A DNA stretch of 64,000 bases from an uncultured Veillonellaceae bacterium (GTDB lineage: Bacteria > Bacillota > Negativicutes > Veillonellales > Dialisteraceae). The position numbers and the translations under genes were made by a program. Where the stretch lies: assembly GCA_949286115.1 (NCBI GenBank), contig CASEBK010000047.1:62001-126000 (forward strand). Direction: 5' to 3'. Shown here one piece after another: positions 59,155 to 64,000 of this stretch; within the stretch, counting starts at the first letter, position 1, and each line of letters starts with the position of its first letter. Under the pieces are notes generated by a model, which was not told the DNA's origin, did not search any database, and worked only from the letters and a program-made list of their open reading frames with translations.

Positions 59155-59194
59155 CACTGCCTTCTACGGACGCACGATGCGGCAGGAGCGGGGC

Positions 59195-60727
59195 TCATTC
59201 CTTCGGATCCACCGACGAGCCCCCCACAGGCTTTTCATCCTCCGCGGCGCTCTCGGCGGGCGCGCTCGCTTCACGCCTGGCATAGTCGGCGGCGCGGCGT
59301 TCTTCAGCCCGCTCTTTCGCCCGGGCTTTGAACTCTTCCGCTGCAGCGCGGAGATTTTCCTTCGCGTCTCCCGCCGCGGTCTTTGCCGCCTCTTTATATT
59401 CTTTTGCCTTCGTCTGCACCTTTTCGGCCTGTTCTTCCGCGCGGGCTTTCGCCTCTTCGGCCTGCTCCTCGGCCGCAGCGCGCATGTACGCCGCCTTCAC
59501 CCGGGCCTGGGCCATGCGGATGCGCGCTTCTGCCTTTGCCTGCTCCGCTTTCACGCGGGCTTCAGCAGCGCGAATGTCCGCCTCCCGGCGAAGCCGACGG
59601 CTTGTTTCCTTCACCGCTTCCATCTGCTCTTTCGCCTGCGCAGAGAGAGTCTTCGACCGGGCCTTCGCTTCTTCGGCGAGCTCTTTCGAGCGGGCCTTTG
59701 CCTGCTCTGCCCACTCGCCGGCCCGTTCTCTCGCCTGCGCGGGGAGGTCTTTCGCCGCGTCCCGCGCTGTTTCCTTCGCCACTTCCGAGACGCCGATAGC
59801 CATATATTTCGCCTCTTCGATCTGCTCGTCCGTGACGCCGGCCTTCTTCAGCGCCTCGATGAACCGGGCCGACGCGAGATCCGCCGCTTCGGTGAGCTTA
59901 TCGGTGAGCTTCCCGAAGGCTTCGTGCGCCTGGTCGGGGTAGAGCTTCTTCTTTTCTTCGCCGGTGAAATCCACCGTCTCGTCGCCGAGGGGCTGATCTT
60001 TCTTGGGATTATCTTTCAGTTCGTCCACGTGTGCTTCTCCCGTTTCTTTTTCCTTTTCAAACACTTCGCGATAGGGCCGCACGTCGTCGGGCATGCCGTC
60101 TTTGATCCACTTCTGCGCGGCCTTGCCGATGCCATAGGTCACGCCCACGGCGATGGGCACCTGCATGACCGCGATGGGGATGAGCGTCGCCGCCAAGCTC
60201 CCCACGGCCGTCCCGCCGAGAGACCCCAGGAAAGAGAGCGCCACCTTGTGGGAGAGCTTTGCCCCATAGGTCTCGCCGAGGCGGGCGATCATGTACACTT
60301 CGTTCGCCATGAGCGCCGCCGTCCCCAGCACCGGTGCGACCACGATGAGTCCTGCCCGGGCCGCCGCCCAGCCGATGAGGCTCTCCGCCTGTTCGTCCCG
60401 CTCGTCGCGGATGTCCACTTCCATCTCCGCATCGGGCATGTCGTAGGGCTCGTCCATGGCGGCGCGGCTCTCCGCCGCTTCTTCTTCAAAGGCTTCCGCC
60501 GGGGTCTTCTCTTCCGGCACCGCTTCCGCTTCAGGTGCTTCCGTCTCCGCGGCGGCCGCTGCCGGGCGTTCCGCCACATCGGCCGCGGGCCGCTCTGCCA
60601 CTGGCGCTGCCGGACGTTCTGCCACTGCCGCTGCGGGACGCTCCGCCACCGCTGCCGCAGGCCGTTCCGCTACTTCCGCCGCGGGCCGCTCCATCGGCGC
60701 GTTCTCTATCTTCTTTTCTTCGCTCAT
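59195..60727 (-). CDS. Membrane protein with AERPAA repeats, a DUF697-like core and a long Ala/Glu/Lys helix
   Basis: 510 aa. About residues 10-65 are six to seven tandem 8-residue repeats (consensus VAERPAAA). A DUF697/YcjF-like membrane core follows (about 115-200: LIVVAPVLGTAALMANE, LGSLGGTAVGSLAATLIPI, TYGIGKAAQKW), with two or three helices. Then a roughly 280-residue Ala/Glu/Lys/Arg-rich segment (about 215-500) with no Pro breaks reads as a continuous long helix or coiled coil, of the LEA/apolipoprotein-like type. ATG 60727 follows TGGAGGG. Function unknown; the tail could span the cytoplasm or periplasm. Confidence 0.85.
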   Translation of the reverse strand: MSEEKKIENAPMERPAAEVAERPAAAVAERPAAAVAERPAAPVAERPAADVAERPAAAAAETEAPEAEAVPEEKTPAEAFEEEAAESRAAMDEPYDMPDAEMEVDIRDERDEQAESLIGWAAARAGLIVVAPVLGTAALMANEVYMIARLGETYGAKLSHKVALSFLGSLGGTAVGSLAATLIPIAVMQVPIAVGVTYGIGKAAQKWIKDGMPDDVRPYREVFEKEKETGEAHVDELKDNPKKDQPLGDETVDFTGEEKKKLYPDQAHEAFGKLTDKLTEAADLASARFIEALKKAGVTDEQIEEAKYMAIGVSEVAKETARDAAKDLPAQARERAGEWAEQAKARSKELAEEAKARSKTLSAQAKEQMEAVKETSRRLRREADIRAAEARVKAEQAKAEARIRMAQARVKAAYMRAAAEEQAEEAKARAEEQAEKVQTKAKEYKEAAKTAAGDAKENLRAAAEEFKARAKERAEERRAADYARREASAPAESAAEDEKPVGGSSVDPKE

Positions 60728-60822
60728 GTCTATCCCTCCAGACTTGCGATGCATTTTCCTTGATGTCCGGGGCTTTCGCCCTTCTGTCTGTATTATACCG
60801 GAAATCGAAAAAATAGACAGCC

Positions 60823-61551
60823 TCACCAGTCCGTAAGGCCGCCGTCCACAGGGAGGACGCTTCCCGTCATGAAGGAGGCTCTCTCCGAGAGGAGGAACGC
60901 AATGACTTCGCCCACTTCTTCCGGCCGCCCGATGCGCCCCAGCGGGTACTGGGCGTCCATCTCCTCCCGGCTCCCGCCGTAGCGGTCAAGCTGCGCGGCA
61001 AGGAGCGGCGTCTCGATATCGCCGGGGCAGACGCAGTTCACGCGCACGCCGTACACAGCCATCTCGAGGGCGAGCGAACGGGACAGCGCCGCCGCCGCTC
61101 CTTTCGACGCGCCGTAGAGCGCGGTCTGCACGTTTCCCTGCAGCGCCGCATCGCTCCCTACGGTGACGATGCTCCCGCCGCCCGATTTCATATGGGGGAT
61201 GCACGCCCGGAGAAAATAGAGCATGCCGCACACGTTCGTCCGGAGACACGCTTCGATCTCTTCGTCTGTCGTATTTTCCAGGAGCCCTTCCGTGTAGAGG
61301 CCCGCCGCCGCCACGGCCCCTCGGAGGGGACCGCGCTCCGCCGCCTCTCCCACCGCCTGCGCCACGGACCGGCTGTCCCCCACGTCGCACGCAAAGAACC
61401 GGCTCTCCGGGACTGCCTGCTCCGCCGCGAGGCCCTTTTCTCTATCGCGCCCGAGGAGCGCCGTGCGCCAGCCGTCCCGGGCAAGGCACCGCGCCGCCGC
61501 CAGGCCGATGCCCGACGTGCCTCCGGAGATCACTGCCAAAGGTCTTTCCAT
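60823..61551 (-). CDS. Short-chain dehydrogenase/reductase (SDR) family oxidoreductase
   Basis: 242-aa Rossmann enzyme. The cofactor motif AVISGGTSGIG is near the N-terminus, NAAG-type VAAAGLY in the middle, and the catalytic Ser/Tyr/Lys as VGSDAA and YGASK (about 151-155). The end GSVLPVDGGLTDW matches FabG-like SDRs. It starts 11 bases after the stop of the YibQ-like gene and shares its transcript; AAAGGAGG precedes the start. Confidence 0.93.
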   Translation of the reverse strand: MERPLAVISGGTSGIGLAAARCLARDGWRTALLGRDREKGLAAEQAVPESRFFACDVGDSRSVAQAVGEAAERGPLRGAVAAAGLYTEGLLENTTDEEIEACLRTNVCGMLYFLRACIPHMKSGGGSIVTVGSDAALQGNVQTALYGASKGAAAALSRSLALEMAVYGVRVNCVCPGDIETPLLAAQLDRYGGSREEMDAQYPLGRIGRPEEVGEVIAFLLSERASFMTGSVLPVDGGLTDW

Positions 61552-61562
61552 GGGCCCTCCTT

Positions 61563-62609
61563 TCAGTGCGTCAGAGATGACACGTACACGAAGCGGATGC
61601 CCGCCCGCTGAAGTTCCGGCGCGATCTGCCGGAAGGCCTCCGCCGTGTGAGGCCGGCAGTGGCCAATGATGACCGCGCTTCCATTCGCCGCCGCCATGCG
61701 CGCGCCTCGGCGGATCATCGCCTTGATCTCCTCCACGTCGGTGGAGTTGTCCACGAAGAGCTCGTTCCGCACATAGGGGACGCCGTAGGCCGCCGCCGCC
61801 GCGTCCGCCGCCGTGGTGCTGTTCGTGGCGCTGTCCACGAAGAACATCCCCCGCGCGGCGAGCGCTTTCATCACGTTGTTCATGGTGGTGCGGTGGATCG
61901 TCGCCTTCGATCCCTGATGGTTGTTCATCCCCACTGCTTGCGGGATCTGGGCGAAGGAATCCGCGAGGACTTTCGCCTGCTCGTCGGCGGTCATCGCCGT
62001 GGAGAGGTACACCGGCTCCGCCGCCGCGCCCGATACGGACTCCATAGGCTGGTGGATGATGACCGGCAGGCCCGCTGCAGCCCACTCTGCCGCTGCCTCG
62101 CCGGTGTGGGGCTGGTTCGGCATCACCGCAAGCGTCAGAGGGATGCCCATCTTTTCATAGACCCGCTGCGAAGCGAGGTCCCGCCCGCCGTCGTCGATGA
62201 CCACCGCGAGACGGCCGGAGAGCGGCTCCTCTGGCGCCGACGCTTCTTCGGCGCGCTCTTCCTTCGCAGGGGCTGCCGGTTCTTTCCGGCGTGTCTCTTC
62301 TTCCGCCCATTCGGACCGTTCCGTCTTCGAAGGCGCGGCGCGGCGCTCCGTCTTTTCTTCCGGCGCGGGCGAGACCGCTTCTTCCGCCGTCTCCCGCACC
62401 GTATCGATCACTTCTTCCAGCGCGCCGCGGGGTTCTGCCGGGGCCGGTCCCCGCCGCTCGGAAGGGTCGCTCGAAGTGAAGTACACCGCAAGCGCCGCTG
62501 CGGCAATAAAAAAGAGCAGAGAAAAGAGGAAGCGCCCTCCGCCGCCTTTCTTCTTCCGCGTGCGACGCTGCGGCCTCCGCCCTGTAGTCTTCCGTCTTCT
62601 CTCTGCCAT
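61563..62609 (-). CDS. Divergent polysaccharide deacetylase family protein (YibQ-like)
   Basis: 348 aa. A basic N-terminus and one signal-anchor (RFLFSLLFFIAAAALAVYF) lead to a roughly 110-residue Glu/Ala/Pro linker and then a PF04748 domain (from GRLAVVIDDGG, about residue 130, to the end) with HQPMESVSG, NNHQGSKAT and VIIGHCRPHTAEAF. It is an envelope protein acting outside the inner membrane; in E. coli YibQ lies with envC and is linked to cell-wall hydrolysis. An extended -10 lies at 62651-62661. It is divergent from the dehydrogenase gene. Confidence 0.87.
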   Translation of the reverse strand: MAERRRKTTGRRPQRRTRKKKGGGGRFLFSLLFFIAAAALAVYFTSSDPSERRGPAPAEPRGALEEVIDTVRETAEEAVSPAPEEKTERRAAPSKTERSEWAEEETRRKEPAAPAKEERAEEASAPEEPLSGRLAVVIDDGGRDLASQRVYEKMGIPLTLAVMPNQPHTGEAAAEWAAAGLPVIIHQPMESVSGAAAEPVYLSTAMTADEQAKVLADSFAQIPQAVGMNNHQGSKATIHRTTMNNVMKALAARGMFFVDSATNSTTAADAAAAAYGVPYVRNELFVDNSTDVEEIKAMIRRGARMAAANGSAVIIGHCRPHTAEAFRQIAPELQRAGIRFVYVSSLTH

Positions 62610-62650
62610 GTCTGCTCCTTCTGCCGCACGGCGCGGCATATATTTCTCCT

Positions 62651-62661
62651 ATTATAGCAAA
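62651..62661 (-). promoter_or_regulatory. Extended -10 promoter of the YibQ-like gene
   Basis: The minus strand reads TTTGC followed by TATAAT, 42 bases before the start. Confidence 0.5.
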
Positions 62662-62692
62662 GTTTTCTCCCCGCGGAAGAGCGCCCCGCCGC

Positions 62693-62703
62693 TGTGCTAT
62701 AAT
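62693..62703 (+). promoter_or_regulatory. Extended -10 promoter of the 2-hydroxyacid dehydrogenase gene
   Basis: TGTGC followed by TATAAT (62698-62703), 48 bases before the start and back-to-back with the minus-strand promoter. Confidence 0.5.
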
Positions 62704-62751
62704 GAGACCAAAAGAAGATTTCAAAAAGATTTAACAAAGCAGGTGATTCTC

Positions 62752-63702
62752 ATGTCCATGAAACTTGTGGTCATCAATAAGCTCTCCGCCGAGCGCGTCG
62801 CCGCGCTGCAGAGCGCCGTCCCCGGTTCTGTCGTCGAAGCGTATCCATCCGTGAAGGAAGCGTTGCCTCATCTGGCAGACGCCGACGCCGTCGCCATGTG
62901 GGGATTCCAGGACGCCGAGCCCGTCCTTGCCGCCGCGCCCCGCGTGCGGTGGGTGCACTCCCTCTCTGACGGTGTGGAGAAGCTCCTCACCCCGTCCATG
63001 ATGGCGCGGGATATCGTCCTCACGAACTCCCACGGCGTGCATGACAAATCCGTGTCGGAGCACACCATGGCCCTCCTCCTCGGATGGTTCCACCGCCTCC
63101 CCGAAGCGGTGCGCAATCAGGACGCCCACGCGTGGAAGCGCCCGAAGGGAGACATCCTCCAGCACAAGCGCCTTCTCCTCGCCGGCTTCGGCGGCATCGG
63201 CCGCGCCGTCGCAGAGAAAGCGAAAGTCTTCGGCATGACCGTCATCGCCGTGAAGCGGAGCCGCACGGACGAGCTCTTCGCCGACGAAGTGTACAGCACC
63301 GAAGATATCATGACGGCCCTCCCCTCGGCGGACGTGGTGATCGCCGCGCTCCCCGCCACGGCGGAGACGGAAAACTTCTTCGACGCGGAGAAATTCGCCG
63401 CCATGAAAGGAGGGGCGCTCTTCATCAATATCGCCCGCGCGTCCGTGGTGGATGAGGACGCCCTCATCGCCGCCCTCCGGAGCGGACACATCGCCGGCGC
63501 GGCGCTGGACGTATTCAGCAAAGAGCCTCTTCCCGCAGATCATCCCTTCTGGGACATGAAGAACGTCATCATGACACCGCACATCGCCTCCATGACGCCC
63601 GACTTCTGGGACCGCCTCCTCCATCTCCTCAAAGAGAACTTCACCGCATGGAGCCTCGGCGCGCCCATGATGAACGTCATCGACAAGAAAAAAGGCTACT
63701 GA
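62752..63702 (+). CDS. D-isomer specific 2-hydroxyacid dehydrogenase family protein
   Basis: 316 aa. The NAD-binding motif LLLAGFGGIGRAVAEKA (GxGxxG), the catalytic Arg in FINIARASVVDEDAL, Glu in SKEPLP and the active-site His in MTPHIASMT mark the family (phosphoglycerate, glyoxylate/hydroxypyruvate or D-lactate-type enzymes). SerA's C-terminal ACT domain is absent, so phosphoglycerate dehydrogenase activity is less certain. It uses NAD(P)H to interconvert a 2-oxoacid and a D-2-hydroxyacid. AGGTGA lies 4 bases upstream. Confidence 0.92.
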   Translation: MSMKLVVINKLSAERVAALQSAVPGSVVEAYPSVKEALPHLADADAVAMWGFQDAEPVLAAAPRVRWVHSLSDGVEKLLTPSMMARDIVLTNSHGVHDKSVSEHTMALLLGWFHRLPEAVRNQDAHAWKRPKGDILQHKRLLLAGFGGIGRAVAEKAKVFGMTVIAVKRSRTDELFADEVYSTEDIMTALPSADVVIAALPATAETENFFDAEKFAAMKGGALFINIARASVVDEDALIAALRSGHIAGAALDVFSKEPLPADHPFWDMKNVIMTPHIASMTPDFWDRLLHLLKENFTAWSLGAPMMNVIDKKKGY

Positions 63703-63705
63703 GGA

Positions 63706-63731
63706 AAAGAGCAGGGCTGCCCCTGCTTTTC
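63706..63731 (+). terminator. Terminator after the dehydrogenase gene
   Basis: AGCAGGG / CCCTGCT with a 4-base loop is followed by TTTTC. Confidence 0.75.
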
Positions 63732-63745
63732 CCGCGCAGCAGCAC

Positions 63746-63786
63746 GAAAAAAGGTCCCCTTCCATACAGGAAGAGGACCTTTTTTA
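63746..63786. terminator. Bidirectional terminator between the dehydrogenase and the aminotransferase
   Basis: AAAAAAGGTCC and CTTCC pair with GGAAG and GGACCTTTTTT; T runs on both strands. Confidence 0.8.
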
Positions 63787-63790
63787 TAGA

Positions 63791-64000
63791 TCAGGCTTTG
63801 TACGCTTTGATCGCGTCGCCCAGACGCTTGATGCCTTCTTCGATGACGGCTTCGTCATTGTAGGAGAAGTTCAGGCGGAAATAATTCTTCTTCTTCGAAG
63901 CCGGGAAGAAGCTGTCGCCGGGGACATAGGCCACGTTGTTGGCGATGCAGGACTTGAAGAGCTCCCGCGCATCGATTGCTTCCGGCAGCTCCACCCACAG
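63791..64000 (-). CDS. Class I/II PLP-dependent aminotransferase, C-terminal part (partial)
   Basis: The frame ends at a stop at 63791 and runs open off the right edge; about 69 C-terminal residues are visible. FLWVELPE-type start (LWVELPEAIDARELF), YVPGDSFFPASKKKNYFRLNFSYNDEAVIEEGIKRLGDAI with the substrate-binding Arg in FRLNFS match the C-terminal domain of MocR/AspC-like (2-aminoadipate, LysN-type) aminotransferases. The PLP lysine lies outside the window. The substrate cannot be judged. Confidence 0.85.
   Translation of the reverse strand: MWVELPEAIDARELFKSCIANNVAYVPGDSFFPASKKKNYFRLNFSYNDEAVIEEGIKRLGDAIKAYKA

Overview
The window is a GC-rich chromosomal segment with dense coding, mostly on the minus strand. 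It suggests a diderm member of the Firmicutes (Negativicutes, Veillonellaceae/Dialister-like; this is an inference). The reasons are the combination of Firmicute traits (HrcA/CIRCE control of the chaperone operon, AAGGAGG ribosome sites, sigma-A and extended -10 promoters, ECF S-component, CsoR) with outer-membrane traits (an autotransporter beta-barrel ending in Phe, and pssA/psd phosphatidylethanolamine synthesis).

Layout. 1-3.6 kb: S1-domain protein, FtsB-like protein, D-Ala-D-Ala carboxypeptidase, carbonic anhydrase and M48 protease, then tRNA-Arg and tRNA-Pro. 3.9-15 kb: a LysR remnant, malic enzyme, speD, a methylase-like orphan with rdgB, a secreted class I amidotransferase-like enzyme behind an odd leader, guaA, a phosphoribosyltransferase and two unrecognised proteins. 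15-19.5 kb: tRNA-Ser, LysR, a frameshifted CobW GTPase with a small CxxC partner, polysaccharide deacetylase and nitrilase. 19.6-25.5 kb: a metal-efflux island (split Zn/Cd-type ATPase plus separate HMA protein, CopA fused to CopZ, CsoR, ArsR). 25.6-33 kb: a frameshifted autotransporter, then hrcA-grpE-dnaK-dnaJ. 33-43 kb: ECF S-component with a structured leader, DEAD helicase, DUF805 proteins, M20 hydrolase, birA, hslVU and a tautomerase. 43-47 kb: divergent znuA / znuCB-zur around a Zur-type box, then degraded DNA with a frameshifted secreted protein and tRNA-Leu. 47-53 kb: guaB-wecG-psd-pssA-GT2-surE, one tightly packed operon linking GTP synthesis to envelope synthesis. 53-64 kb: recG, rpmB, a CofE-like protein, murI and a thioesterase, a zinc-ribbon protein, a very long Ala-rich helical membrane protein, SDR, divergent polysaccharide deacetylase, a 2-hydroxyacid dehydrogenase and the C-terminus of an aminotransferase.

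No CRISPR array, prophage or intact insertion sequence was seen. The best candidates for something undescribed are (1) a consensus promoter followed by two near-identical terminators just ahead of the secreted amidotransferase gene, (2) a structured leader upstream of the ECF S-component, (3) the CopA-CopZ fusion with an internal ribosome site, and (4) the AERPAA-repeat/DUF697/long-helix protein. Three genes carry single frameshifts (CobW, autotransporter, small secreted protein); these may be real decay or assembly errors.
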